This document shows, one piece after another, positions 6,574 to 15,106 of a DNA stretch of 16,678 bases. A program made the translations under genes and the position numbers. Position 1 is the first letter of the stretch. Each line of letters begins with the position of its first letter. The stretch is from Flavobacteriales bacterium (GTDB taxonomy: Bacteria; Bacteroidota; Bacteroidia; Flavobacteriales_D; CANHHI01): assembly GCA_947460225.1 (NCBI GenBank), contig CANHHI010000017.1, forward strand, positions 1 to 16,678, read 5' to 3'. The notes under the pieces were generated by a model. It ran no database searches. It worked only from the letters and a program-made list of their open reading frames with translations, and had not been told where the DNA came from.

Positions 6574-8040
6574 ATGGAAAAACTTCCAACAAGACAAGAG
6601 AATTACGCAGAGTGGTATAACGAACTGGTATTGCGTGCAGATTTGGCAGAACACAGTCAGGTGCGTGGCTGCATGGTCATCAAGCCTTATGGTTATGCTA
6701 TATGGGAAAATATGAAAGCGGAATTGGATTTTCAATTTAAGGAAACGGGGCATGTGAATGCGTATTTTCCGCTTTTTATTCCAAAATCTTACCTTGCCAA
6801 AGAAGCCAAACACGTGGACGGTTTCGCCAAGGAGTGTGCCGTGGTTACGCATTATAGGTTAAAAATAGATGAACATGGCGAGCTGGTAACCGATCCAGAA
6901 GCCAAGCTAGAAGAGGAGCTTATTGTGCGCCCCACTTCGGAAACGATAATATGGAATTCATATAAAAATTGGATAAGTTCTTACCGAGATTTGCCGATTT
7001 TAATCAACCAATGGGCAAATGTGGTGCGTTGGGAAATGCGCACACGTCTGTTTTTAAGAACCACGGAATTTTTGTGGCAAGAGGGGCACACCGCACACGC
7101 CACGGCTGAGGAAGCCATTGCAGAAGCGGAAAAAATGCTCGGCGTTTATACGCAATTTGTGCAAGATTTTATGGCTATTCCTGTGGTGCAGGGCAGAAAA
7201 TCGCCTGCTGAACGCTTTGCGGGCGCAGAAGAAACCTATTGCATAGAAGCCATGATGCAAGATGGAAAAGCCTTGCAAGCGGGTACTTCGCACTTTTTAG
7301 GGCAAAACTTCGCCAAAGCCTTTGAAGTGAAATACATGAACAAAGAAAACAAGCAAGAATATGTTTGGGCAACGTCTTGGGGTGTTTCCACACGCCTAAT
7401 GGGTGCTTTGATTATGACCCATGCAGACGACAAAGGGCTTGTGATACCCCCAAAAATCGCACCTTGGCAAGTGGTTTTGGTGCCAATATTTAAAAATCAA
7501 GAGCAATTGTCACAAATCATGGTTTTTGTAGATGAACTTGCCAAAACGCTCAAACAAAAAGGCATTCGCTTAAAAATAGACGCTGACGACCACAAAACAC
7601 CGGGTTGGAAGTTTTCAGAATACGAAATGAAAGGCGTGCCTATACGCTTGGCAGTAGGCATGCGTGATATGGAAAATAAAACCATAGAAATCGTGCGCAG
7701 AGACACAGGCGAAAAACAAAGCCTTGCGCAAGCCGATATTTTGGCAAGTATAGAAAAGTACTTGGTAGAAATTCAAGAAAATATGCTTGTTGTGGCGCAA
7801 AATAGATTGCGAGAAAACACCATCAAAGTGGACAACTTGCAGGATTTTGTGCAAGGTTTGGACAATGGCAAGTTTTTGCTGGCGCATTGGGACGGCACAG
7901 AGGCAACGGAAGAAAAAATCAAAGAAATGACCAAAGCAACCATTCGTTGCGTGCCATTAAACAACCCTTTGGAAGATGGCGTTTGTATTTTGACAGGCAA
8001 ACCGTCCACGCAAAGGGTGCTTTTTGCAAGGGCTTACTAA
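6574..8040 (+). CDS. proS: Prolyl-tRNA synthetase, archaeal/eukaryote-like type
   Basis: Charges tRNA-Pro with proline in the cytoplasm. At 488 residues it fits the shorter type without the bacterial editing insertion. Class II features, numbered from this start: RPTSET (119-124), motif 2 RWEMRTRLFLRTTEFLWQE (152-170), GTSH (237-240) and motif 3 WGVSTRLMGALIMTHADDKG (269-288, with Arg274). The anticodon-binding domain starts near APWQVVLVPIF (296-306). The protein ends in Tyr, as is characteristic of this ProRS type. The frame extends upstream to an ATG at 6505, but the 23 extra codons contain the promoter at 6551-6558 and do not resemble family N-termini, which begin near LPTRQENYAEWYN. First gene of an operon: menC begins 1 base after its stop. 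Confidence 0.96.
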   Translation: MEKLPTRQENYAEWYNELVLRADLAEHSQVRGCMVIKPYGYAIWENMKAELDFQFKETGHVNAYFPLFIPKSYLAKEAKHVDGFAKECAVVTHYRLKIDEHGELVTDPEAKLEEELIVRPTSETIIWNSYKNWISSYRDLPILINQWANVVRWEMRTRLFLRTTEFLWQEGHTAHATAEEAIAEAEKMLGVYTQFVQDFMAIPVVQGRKSPAERFAGAEETYCIEAMMQDGKALQAGTSHFLGQNFAKAFEVKYMNKENKQEYVWATSWGVSTRLMGALIMTHADDKGLVIPPKIAPWQVVLVPIFKNQEQLSQIMVFVDELAKTLKQKGIRLKIDADDHKTPGWKFSEYEMKGVPIRLAVGMRDMENKTIEIVRRDTGEKQSLAQADILASIEKYLVEIQENMLVVAQNRLRENTIKVDNLQDFVQGLDNGKFLLAHWDGTEATEEKIKEMTKATIRCVPLNNPLEDGVCILTGKPSTQRVLFARAY

Positions 8041-8041
8041 A

Positions 8042-9064
8042 ATGAATTTTGAGATAACAATAGAAAAACGCCAGCTTGTTTTTAAAAAACCTGCTGGCAC
8101 TTCTCGTGGTTTTTTACAGGAAAAACCCAGTTATTTCATCAATTTGTGGCACAAAGAAAATCCAAATCAAAAAGGTAAAGGCGAAGCCAGTTTAATATTG
8201 GGATTAAACCCAGAAACAGAGGCTGATATAGAAACATTTTTGCCCGAACTGCAAAGCAATTTAGATTTTTATTTAGACAATTTACAGCTTTTGCAAAAAA
8301 TGCCCAGTTTGCGTTTTGCCTTGGAAATGGCAAAGCTAGATTGGGCAAATGGTGCGATGCAAATTTGGTATCCGAATGATTTTGTAAAAGGTTTGCAAAA
8401 AATTCAAATCAATGGCTTGGTGTGGATGGCAAATCCCGAAGAAATGCTTTTGGAAGCTAGAAATAAAGCCAAAAATGGTTTTACCTGCATTAAATTTAAA
8501 ATTGGTGCTTTGGATTTTCAAGCGGAACACCAAATTATTGCACAAATTCGCAGGGAATTTCCAAATTTAGCCATTCGTTTAGATGCCAATGGCGCATTTG
8601 ATGCGGATTTTTATCTAAACAAAATTTTGCCTTTATATGCGCCTTTGTGCATACATTCCATAGAACAGCCCATAGCAAAAGGCAATTGGCAGGCAATGGG
8701 CGAAGTCCGCAAAAAATCAAGCATTCCCATTGCTTTGGACGAGGAATTGATTGGGCTTTCCGAGCAAGAAATCACAGACTGTTTAGATGAGATACAGCCC
8801 CAATATGTGGTGTTAAAACCCAGTTTGCTCGGTGGTTTCCATGCTTGTGAGCGCATCATTGCCTTGTCAGAAAAACGGGGCATACAATATTGGATAACGT
8901 CTGCTTTGGAGAGTAATTTGGCTTTGGAAGCCATTGCCCAATTTACCGCCAGCCTCAATCCCTCTTTGCCACAAGGTTTGGGTACTGGGGCGTTATATGT
9001 CAATAATGTAGAAACAAAACTAAGCCTAGACGGTGAATATTTATGTTATCATCAAAACATGTAA
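8042..9064 (+). CDS. menC: o-Succinylbenzoate synthase
   Basis: Dehydrates SHCHC to o-succinylbenzoate in menaquinone biosynthesis (cytoplasm). It is an enolase-superfamily protein of 340 residues. All key residues are present: the Lys151-x-Lys153 pair in CIKFKIGA, metal ligands Asp181 (RLDANGAF), Glu208 (SIEQPI) and Asp233 (ALDEEL), and the opposite-face Lys259 (VLKPSLLGG). The N-terminal capping domain covers about residues 1-100. The start is the ATG one base after the proS stop; an upstream in-frame TTG at 8024 lies inside proS and is unlikely. The last 22 bases overlap the start of the YdeI-like gene. No other men gene is in the window, so the pathway is split in this genome. Other enolase-superfamily reactions such as dipeptide epimerisation are possible, but the sequence layout fits MenC better. 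Confidence 0.85.
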   Translation: MNFEITIEKRQLVFKKPAGTSRGFLQEKPSYFINLWHKENPNQKGKGEASLILGLNPETEADIETFLPELQSNLDFYLDNLQLLQKMPSLRFALEMAKLDWANGAMQIWYPNDFVKGLQKIQINGLVWMANPEEMLLEARNKAKNGFTCIKFKIGALDFQAEHQIIAQIRREFPNLAIRLDANGAFDADFYLNKILPLYAPLCIHSIEQPIAKGNWQAMGEVRKKSSIPIALDEELIGLSEQEITDCLDEIQPQYVVLKPSLLGGFHACERIIALSEKRGIQYWITSALESNLALEAIAQFTASLNPSLPQGLGTGALYVNNVETKLSLDGEYLCYHQNM

Positions 9065-9672
9065 CAGTAGAGGAATACTTGGCGCAAGGCTGTGGGCGTT
9101 GTCCGTTATTTGACACACCTGCTTGCAAGGTATTTACATGGCAAGAAATTTTAGTATTTTTGCGCAATCTTTTGTTGCAGACCAAACTCAAAGAAACCCG
9201 CAAATGGGGTATGCCTTGTTATACTTTAAACGACAAAAACGTTGTGCTACTCGCTGCTTTTAAAGATTATGTTGCACTTATGTTTTTCAAAGGTGCTTTA
9301 TTAGAAGATAAACTAGGGATTTTAATTAGGCAAACAGAAAACATGCAGTCGGCAAGGCAAATTCGTTTTACCAACTTAGCGGATGCGCTAAAATTAGAAG
9401 AAACCATAAGAATTTACCTAGCGCAAGCCATAGTCATAGAAGAAAAAGGCTTAAAAGTCCAAACAGAAAAGAAAGAAACGCCTGTACCCATTGAGCTACA
9501 AGATTATTTTACCCAAATGCCCGAATTGAAAAAGGCGTTTTATGCGCTAACGCCCGGCAGACAAAGAGGCTATTTATTACATTTTTCCCAAGCCAAACAG
9601 TCCAAAACACGCATCGCTAGAATTGAAAAGCATATATCAAGTATTTTAGAAGGCAAAGGTTTGATGGAATGA
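9043..9672 (+). CDS. YdeI/DUF1801-family protein with Cys-rich N-terminus
   Basis: A 209-residue cytoplasmic protein with no signal peptide or membrane segment. Residues about 35-140 match the DUF1801/YdhG-like fold: RKWGMPCYTLNDKNVVLLAA, then ALMFFKGALLED and RQIRFTNLAD. The C-terminal part, LTPGRQRGYLLHFSQAKQSK and RIEKHISSILEGKGL, is the YdeI/OmpD-associated tail. The N-terminus carries GCGRCPLFDTPACKV, with Cys17, Cys20 and Cys28 spaced as a possible metal or redox site; this segment occurs in some family members as I recall. The biochemical function of the family is unknown. The start overlaps menC by 22 bases, and the next in-frame ATG would remove much of the domain, so 9043 is the likely start. 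Third gene of the proS operon. Confidence 0.82.
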   Translation: MLSSKHVTVEEYLAQGCGRCPLFDTPACKVFTWQEILVFLRNLLLQTKLKETRKWGMPCYTLNDKNVVLLAAFKDYVALMFFKGALLEDKLGILIRQTENMQSARQIRFTNLADALKLEETIRIYLAQAIVIEEKGLKVQTEKKETPVPIELQDYFTQMPELKKAFYALTPGRQRGYLLHFSQAKQSKTRIARIEKHISSILEGKGLME

Positions 9673-9724
9673 TATATGTAGAAAATATTTTTTTAAGAAA
9701 CCTAAGAATATAGCTAAAAAAGAT

Positions 9725-9732
9725 TAAATTTG
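9725..9732 (+). promoter_or_regulatory. Bacteroidota -7 promoter element for the AAA+ gene
   Basis: TAAATTTG is an exact match to TAnnTTTG, in the 79-base AT-rich gap after the YdeI-like gene. It ends 19 bases before the ATG at 9752. I see no TTG at the expected -33 distance. It implies the ATPase gene is transcribed separately from the proS operon. Confidence 0.6.
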
Positions 9733-9751
9733 CAGGATATTATATTTCTCT

Positions 9752-10960
9752 ATGGACGAAATTCAAAACCCATATAAACCGGGAGCTGGAACACAGCCAA
9801 GTTATTTAGCTGGGCGTGAGTCTATATTGCATAAAGCCAATGTTAGTCTTGAAAGAACTAAAATAGGCAATTATGATCGTGCAATCATGCTATATGGTTT
9901 GCGAGGTGTTGGTAAAACAGTTTTGCTCAATCGTTTTAAACAAATGGCAGAACAAAAAAATTATATTTGTGAAAAAATAGAAATATCTGAAAACGATAAA
10001 TTTCAAGTGGTGATAACAAGTGTATTAAGAAAAATACTTTTGTCCATAGATAACACAGAAAAAATAAAAGAAACACTAAAAAAAGCATTGGGCGTATTTA
10101 AGTCTTTTTCTGTAAGTGTAGGGGAAGTTAATTTCAAACTTGATGTAAAACCAATTGTTGGACAAGCTGATTCTGGGCGGTTTGAAGACGATTTGAAAGA
10201 TATATTTTTGGCTATCGGTGAGGCTGCGAAAGCATATAATAAATATATCTGCATACTGGTAGATGAAATACAATATTTAAAAAAACCAGATTTAGGTGCT
10301 TTTATAGCGGCGTTACACCAAGTTGCTCAAAGTAATTTGCCTATTATTATGTTTGGTGCAGGTTTGCCTTCTGTGCAGAAAATGACAGGTGATGTTAAAA
10401 CATACGCCGAGCGTTTATTTGTTTTTCAACCCGTTGAAAATTTAAAATACCCCGAAAACGAAAAAGCCATTACGGAACCTGCAAAAAAACTAAATGTAAC
10501 TTACAATCAAGATGCGATAGACAAGATTATTGAAATTACCAAAGGTTATCCTTATTTTATACAAGAATTAGGAAGACATATTTGGGATGTTGCAAAAGAA
10601 TCACCCATTACTTTACAAGATGTTTTAGATGCAGAGCCAAAAGCCATGGAAGCTCTAGACGAGAGTTTTTTTAAATCTAGATTAGACAAAGTAACAGATA
10701 TGGAAAAATCGTTTATGCACGCTATGGCAAGCATGGGTGATAATGAAAAATATGCTATGGCTGATATAGTAAAAAAAATGGGCAGGAAATCTACCAATGA
10801 TATAAGTATCTTTAGAGATAATTTAAAACGTAAAGGTGTAGTAGATCAGATGAAAATTCATGGGTATATTTGTTTCACTGTTCCTTTATTTGCCGATTTT
10901 TTGCGCAGAACTTTGGGCGATTATAAACCCAAGTTAAATAAGCCTAAAGCAAAAAAATAA
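9752..10960 (+). CDS. Orc1/Cdc6-like AAA+ ATPase with C-terminal winged helix
   Basis: A 402-residue soluble ATPase of unknown biological role. An N-terminal block NPYKPGAGTQPSYLAGRE (6-23) precedes Walker A GLRGVGKT (49-56). Walker B is ICILVDE (166-172), and a sensor-1-like strand IIMFGAG lies at 198-204. Arg221 in YAERLFVF could be an arginine finger. GYPYFIQELG (265-274) resembles the GxPxxxQ block of the archaeal-ATPase/STAND-type clade. Residues about 320-385 look like a winged helix (NDISIFRDNLKRKGVVDQ, GYICFTVPLFADFLRR), suggesting DNA or protein contact. The tail is Lys-rich. Similar stand-alone proteins are widespread in bacteria, but I know of no established function. It has its own promoter, sits between unrelated operons, and its stop lies 10 bases from the convergent glycosyltransferase stop. 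The gene reads more AT-rich than its neighbours, so recent acquisition is possible. Confidence 0.85.
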   Translation: MDEIQNPYKPGAGTQPSYLAGRESILHKANVSLERTKIGNYDRAIMLYGLRGVGKTVLLNRFKQMAEQKNYICEKIEISENDKFQVVITSVLRKILLSIDNTEKIKETLKKALGVFKSFSVSVGEVNFKLDVKPIVGQADSGRFEDDLKDIFLAIGEAAKAYNKYICILVDEIQYLKKPDLGAFIAALHQVAQSNLPIIMFGAGLPSVQKMTGDVKTYAERLFVFQPVENLKYPENEKAITEPAKKLNVTYNQDAIDKIIEITKGYPYFIQELGRHIWDVAKESPITLQDVLDAEPKAMEALDESFFKSRLDKVTDMEKSFMHAMASMGDNEKYAMADIVKKMGRKSTNDISIFRDNLKRKGVVDQMKIHGYICFTVPLFADFLRRTLGDYKPKLNKPKAKK

Positions 10961-10970
10961 ACTTACAATT

Positions 10971-12233
10971 TTAAATATCCATAATCCCCACCAAATCTTC
11001 CGTTAGACGCTTGCGTGTATATTTGCTTGTGTCTATATTTTTTGTTTGTCCAGTTTGCAATAAATCCAGTAAAACACTTGCGCTTTGCGAAGCAGGCGCG
11101 TGATACGAAGATATTTTCCCTGCTTGTGTATTTTCAAGCAATTTGCCCACTTCTCCAGCAGGGTTGCCGAGGGCAAAAATAGGTTTTTGCATGGCGAGGT
11201 ATTCGTATATTTTTGCCGTGAGCAAGCCTTTGCTTTTTTCATATTGATTGAGCAAGAGCAAGAGCACATCAGCCGTTTTTTGGTAACGCAAGGCTTCTTG
11301 GTGTGGCATTTGCGCTATAAAAACAACTTTGTCTTGTAGCAAAGGAAAATCGTTTAACACATTTTTCGCCTCTTCATCGCTTTGCCCTATCATAAAAACC
11401 TTGATTTTTGCTAGCCATTGCGCAGGCAAATCTTGTAAAATGTCGTAAAAAACCTTTGGATTTCTATAACTTGTCAGCGAGCCTGTATGCACAATCCAAC
11501 ATTCATCTTTGGATTTTAGCAAAGGGCTTATGTTCACAAAATCTTCATCATCATAGCCGTTGGGTAAAAAATAAACAGGCTTTGTGGTTTTGGCTTGCAA
11601 GTCTTTTTGCCAAGTTTGGCTAACAGTCAAAATAGCATCTGCACTTTGTAAAACTTCTTTTTCCATGCGCTTTTGCCACCATTTTGTCCAAAAAGAAAAA
11701 GGCAAACTATCCAAATAATCCAAATCCACCCAAGGGTCTCTAAAATCAGCTATCCAAGTGGTATTTGTATGTTTTTTGAGCTGAAAAGCTATGCGGTGCA
11801 TGCTATGCGGTGGTCCTGTGGAAATAATTATATCCACAGGGTTTTCGTTCAGGTATTTTTTTAAAAAGCGCACCGAAGGGCGTATCCAAAAGCATTTGGC
11901 ATCGGGAATAAAAAAAATACTGCGTATAAATTGCGCCAGTTTTGATTGCCAATTCTTGGGTTTACTGGCAATATCCCCAATGCTGTTGCTTTTTTGTTTT
12001 GTCAGTTTTTCGTAAATCTGATAGGGCTCAAAAATCGGCAGTTCTAGTACTTGTATATGTTGCACATCTGCCAAAAAAGATTCGTCCAGCGTAGCATAAT
12101 GCGGATTTTTGGGTTTGTATGCCAGCACATCGTAACCAAAACTCGGCAAATACTTGCAAAATTTTGCCCAGCGTTGCACGGCAATGCTCCCCGCAGGCGG
12201 AAAATAGTAAGTTAACAGTAGAATTTTTTTCAC
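10971..12233 (-). CDS. Glycosyltransferase, GT4-like
   Basis: A 420-residue GT-B-fold sugar transferase, probably acting at the cytoplasmic face of the membrane. The N-terminal Rossmann half starts KKILLLTYYFPPAGSIAVQR (2-21), with TWIADFRDPW (159-168). The C-terminal half has VHTGSLTSYRNP (248-259) and the donor-binding block GLLTAKIYEYLAMQKPIFAL (337-356) typical of family 4. No signal peptide or transmembrane helix is seen. I place the start at GTG 12233, which overlaps the YfhO stop as GTGA (4 bases). The frame stays open to a TTG at 12257 inside yfhO, but the Rossmann strand begins directly at the GTG. It is the last gene of the DUF4834-YfhO operon and ends convergently with the AAA+ gene. 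Donor and acceptor sugars are unknown; envelope glycan or glycoprotein synthesis is inferred from its partner. Confidence 0.87.
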   Translation of the reverse strand: MKKILLLTYYFPPAGSIAVQRWAKFCKYLPSFGYDVLAYKPKNPHYATLDESFLADVQHIQVLELPIFEPYQIYEKLTKQKSNSIGDIASKPKNWQSKLAQFIRSIFFIPDAKCFWIRPSVRFLKKYLNENPVDIIISTGPPHSMHRIAFQLKKHTNTTWIADFRDPWVDLDYLDSLPFSFWTKWWQKRMEKEVLQSADAILTVSQTWQKDLQAKTTKPVYFLPNGYDDEDFVNISPLLKSKDECWIVHTGSLTSYRNPKVFYDILQDLPAQWLAKIKVFMIGQSDEEAKNVLNDFPLLQDKVVFIAQMPHQEALRYQKTADVLLLLLNQYEKSKGLLTAKIYEYLAMQKPIFALGNPAGEVGKLLENTQAGKISSYHAPASQSASVLLDLLQTGQTKNIDTSKYTRKRLTEDLVGIMDI

Positions 12234-14830
12234 GCTTGTTTTTTCTTTGCTTGCCAAAATGCCAAAACTGCAAAAACACCGAGCATTGCCAAAAATCCAA
12301 GGTGCAACAAACGCCCCAATAGCAAATGTTTAGGCGCAAACACAAAGGAAATATCATGCGTACCTTTTGGCACAAATAAAGCCCGCAAAAAATAATTGGC
12401 TCTGTACCAAGGGGTCTCTTTGCCGTCTATGTAAGCCGTCCAGCCCTCGGGGTAATAGATTTCCGAAAAAACGGCTAGCCCATCGGCTTGGTTTGTGCTT
12501 TTGTAACGCAAAGTATCGGGGTGGTAATGCAAGAGGGAAATATTCGCCTGTTCATCAAAACCATTGCGCAAAGAAAAAGGTACATTTTGGTGAAGCATTG
12601 CCGTTTGCAAAGGCAATGCACCCAAAGTATCCAAAGCCACATGCAAATCTTCTTGTAAAACAATATCCTTGGCAAACCAAGCGGCACCTAAGTTATGCGG
12701 ATTTTCCAAAGCAGGATAGGAGGGGTGCAAAATAATATATTGCGTATTTAAAGCGTGTAAAACGTTCATGCCACTTAGCTTTTCGTCAATTTCCTCATAA
12801 TTTTTTGCACGGGAAAAATCTTGCAAATATTTTTCCAAATACGCATCAATCACATTTTGATAGATACTTAGTTTTGCAGGGTGATAGCCCCCAACAGACT
12901 TGTGAAAAAACGAAGTCATCGCATCATTAAAAGAATTACCCAAAGCAAACACCCTAAAATGGCTATTTTTGCGCAAAGCATCAAACTGTGCCTGTTCGGC
13001 ATCGCTTTTGGCGAGCTTTGGCGTGTCATATTGATTTTTCAATGCTTTGGCTATATCTTGATAAACCTTTTCAATACTTGGGTTTTTGGTATTTTCCAAT
13101 TCATAAATGCTTTTATCCGCCACACTCGCTGGGGGCGCAGATAAAAATTCTTTTTTGGCTTGCCAATGCGTAAATTTACCTTTTTCATTTTGCGCATTAT
13201 TCATGTAACGCAAGCCAATACTCAAAATATCCATACTCATCAGCAAAGTTAAGGCAAGAGCAACATACATTTTTTGCCAATTGTTTTTGGCGTATAAATA
13301 CAACAAAACAAAAGCAATGCCAACATAAAACAAACTGCGCCAAGCCGATTGTTCAATAATATTTGCCCTAAAATCGGACACGTATTGCTTGACCAAAAAC
13401 CAGTCAGTAACTTGGCTATAAATACCCAACTCACTCTCTTTGAGTGTAGCAAAAAACAAATCCCCCTTTATGGCGTTGAGCAGCAAAAAGCCAAGCAAGG
13501 AAAAAGATAAAATTTTAAACAATTTACCCTGTAAAAAATCTTTTTCTTCCAGCAATTTATTTAAACCCAAAATGGCTAAAAACGGTATAAACAAATGCAC
13601 AATGGCTAAAATCGAACTCGGCGTTCTAAATTTATTGTAAAACGGCAAATATTCCACCGCAAACGCAGTTAAGCCCATAAAATTCCTGCCCCAAGCCAGC
13701 ATCACAAACAAACAGAATACCGCAAAAAATGCCCATTTTTGCGCACTTTTATAGTAAAACAAAAGCAGTAAAAGCACATACACGCACACCACTCCCGCAT
13801 ACATAGGTCCAGCTGTAAAAGGTTGCTCCCCAAAATAGCTATCCAAGAGCTGGGGCGCATTCTCATAGACTTCTTGCATGGGTTTGCGCAGGTTGTTGTC
13901 TAGGTTTTCAATAAACGCCGATTCTTGCAATAAACTGCCCGAACCCTTTCCTTTCACATCGGCAATGAGATAAGAAAAAGTCTCCGATTTTCCATAACTC
14001 CAACGGGTGATATAATCCAAATCTAAGCCTTTTTTTGCCGTTGCTTGCGCCAATTCATTGCCCCCACGCATGGTGTGCTTGGCATAGCTATACGTTTGGT
14101 AATACAAATTAAAATTCCCCGCCAAAGCCAATAAAAACCCAATGAAAATAATGCTTAAACGCTTGATAAAATCTTTATTCAAGGGCATTTGGCGCAAAAG
14201 CACCGCCAAAACGAGGTAAATACCCACAAACAAAAGGAAATAATACAACATTTGCACGTGGTTTGCTGCCAAAGCGTAATAAGAAGCCACACTTACAAAC
14301 AATAAAGCCAAAAAAGTTTTTTGACTTTTTAAGGCAAATATAAAACTAAACAAAAGCCACGGCAAATAACACAAAGCATTGAGTTTACTGTTGTGTCCAG
14401 CATCTAGTATTTGCAAATGATACGCCGAAAAAGCATAGAGCAAAGCCCCAACTAAACTCAAAACCCATAAAACACCAAAATACTGCAACAAAAAGTACAT
14501 GCCCAGCATCGCCACAAAAAGGGGCATCACAGCGTAATATAAGCCTAATTTTAAAACATGCAAATCCAAAAATTGCAAAACAGAAAACTGGTATTTTACA
14601 CCAGTTTGGTAAGTAGGCATGCCCGAAAACATCGCCTCTGACCAAAAAATTTCTTGATCATCTTGGTTGCGGTAGGCACGCATTTCGCTTGCCATACCTT
14701 GATAACTCTTAATATCGCTTTGTGCAATCACATAATCTTGCAACATGGGGTAAAAATATACCAGCAAAAAAGCCAGCAAAATACCTGCGCCAAGCAAGTG
14801 TTTAAATAAGTTTGGGTAAGATTTTAACAT
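12230..14830 (-). CDS. YfhO-family polytopic membrane protein
   Basis: An 866-residue inner-membrane protein of the YfhO family, a GT-C-like group implicated in Gram-positive bacteria in glycosylating cell-envelope polymers. The first membrane helix is at about residues 12-31. The first external loop holds IFWSEAMFSGMPTYQ (61-75). Many hydrophobic helices follow to about residue 545, with AGHNSKLNALCYLPW (144-158), a block typical of Bacteroidota members. A long soluble region (about 550-830) comes next, then one last helix ending FWQAKKKQA. Its ATG shares one base with the DUF4834 stop (TAATG), and its TGA overlaps the glycosyltransferase GTG (GTGA), so the three are translationally coupled. 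A pairing in which the GT4 enzyme makes a lipid-linked sugar and YfhO uses it outside the membrane is plausible but inferred. Confidence 0.9.
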   Translation of the reverse strand: MLKSYPNLFKHLLGAGILLAFLLVYFYPMLQDYVIAQSDIKSYQGMASEMRAYRNQDDQEIFWSEAMFSGMPTYQTGVKYQFSVLQFLDLHVLKLGLYYAVMPLFVAMLGMYFLLQYFGVLWVLSLVGALLYAFSAYHLQILDAGHNSKLNALCYLPWLLFSFIFALKSQKTFLALLFVSVASYYALAANHVQMLYYFLLFVGIYLVLAVLLRQMPLNKDFIKRLSIIFIGFLLALAGNFNLYYQTYSYAKHTMRGGNELAQATAKKGLDLDYITRWSYGKSETFSYLIADVKGKGSGSLLQESAFIENLDNNLRKPMQEVYENAPQLLDSYFGEQPFTAGPMYAGVVCVYVLLLLLFYYKSAQKWAFFAVFCLFVMLAWGRNFMGLTAFAVEYLPFYNKFRTPSSILAIVHLFIPFLAILGLNKLLEEKDFLQGKLFKILSFSLLGFLLLNAIKGDLFFATLKESELGIYSQVTDWFLVKQYVSDFRANIIEQSAWRSLFYVGIAFVLLYLYAKNNWQKMYVALALTLLMSMDILSIGLRYMNNAQNEKGKFTHWQAKKEFLSAPPASVADKSIYELENTKNPSIEKVYQDIAKALKNQYDTPKLAKSDAEQAQFDALRKNSHFRVFALGNSFNDAMTSFFHKSVGGYHPAKLSIYQNVIDAYLEKYLQDFSRAKNYEEIDEKLSGMNVLHALNTQYIILHPSYPALENPHNLGAAWFAKDIVLQEDLHVALDTLGALPLQTAMLHQNVPFSLRNGFDEQANISLLHYHPDTLRYKSTNQADGLAVFSEIYYPEGWTAYIDGKETPWYRANYFLRALFVPKGTHDISFVFAPKHLLLGRLLHLGFLAMLGVFAVLAFWQAKKKQA

Positions 14831-15042
14831 TATTCTTTTATTTCTTCAAAATCTACGTAAGTTCCAGGGTTTTTGTCTTGTATTTTCGTTTTTTTAGCTT
14901 CCTTTTTCTCAGCACGACTAGGCTTATTGATTTTACTCAATTGATAAAAAAGCCAAAAGCGGGAAAGCCAGCGCAGGAGCGTAAAAACGCCCAACACCAC
15001 CAATAATGTTTTGAAAAAGCCAGATATAGAAAGCAACATCAT
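14830..15042 (-). CDS. DUF4834-family small membrane protein
   Basis: A 70-residue protein from this start: one hydrophobic segment (about residues 5-28, SISGFFKTLLVVLGVFTLL), then a Lys-rich cytoplasmic stretch, then the acidic tail TYVDFEEIKE. The closing Y-[VI]-D-[FY]-E-E-[IV] pattern is typical of the Bacteroidota family DUF4834, whose function is unknown. The frame extends up to 15153, but that would run into hemE and past the promoter at 15057-15064, so I place the start at the ATG at 15042 (15039 also possible). Its stop shares one base with the YfhO ATG, making it the first gene of this envelope operon. It may be an accessory factor for YfhO, from context only. Confidence 0.8.
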   Translation of the reverse strand: MMLLSISGFFKTLLVVLGVFTLLRWLSRFWLFYQLSKINKPSRAEKKEAKKTKIQDKNPGTYVDFEEIKE

Positions 15043-15056
15043 CAAAATATTTTGTC

Positions 15057-15064
15057 CAAAGATA
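15057..15064 (-). promoter_or_regulatory. Bacteroidota -7 promoter element for DUF4834-YfhO-GT operon
   Basis: On the minus strand TATCTTTG is an exact match to TAnnTTTG. TTTG at 15087-15090 (minus) lies 22 bases upstream as a possible -33 element. The motif ends 14 bases before the ATG at 15042. It faces away from the hemE promoter, with only 42 bases between the two -7 elements. Confidence 0.7.
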
Positions 15065-15106
15065 ACAAAAAAATAAAAATCTAATACAAATTTGCACAAA
15101 AAACTA

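Noticed and set aside
8024..8041. TTG start for menC inside the proS coding end
   Set aside because: It adds six residues overlapping proS. An ATG one base after the proS stop gives a standard MenC N-terminus and normal operon spacing.
10961..10970. Terminator between the convergent AAA+ and glycosyltransferase genes
   Set aside because: Only 10 bases separate the stops and I see no stem-loop there, unlike at 3751-3774.
12234..12257. TTG start for the glycosyltransferase inside yfhO
   Set aside because: The GTG at 12233 makes a classic GTGA overlap and sits directly before the first Rossmann strand; the eight extra residues look non-conserved.
14585..14607. Inverted repeat AAACTGGT / ACCAGTTT with a 7-base loop
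   Set aside because: It lies within the yfhO coding region, has no U-tract, and arms of this length can arise by chance.
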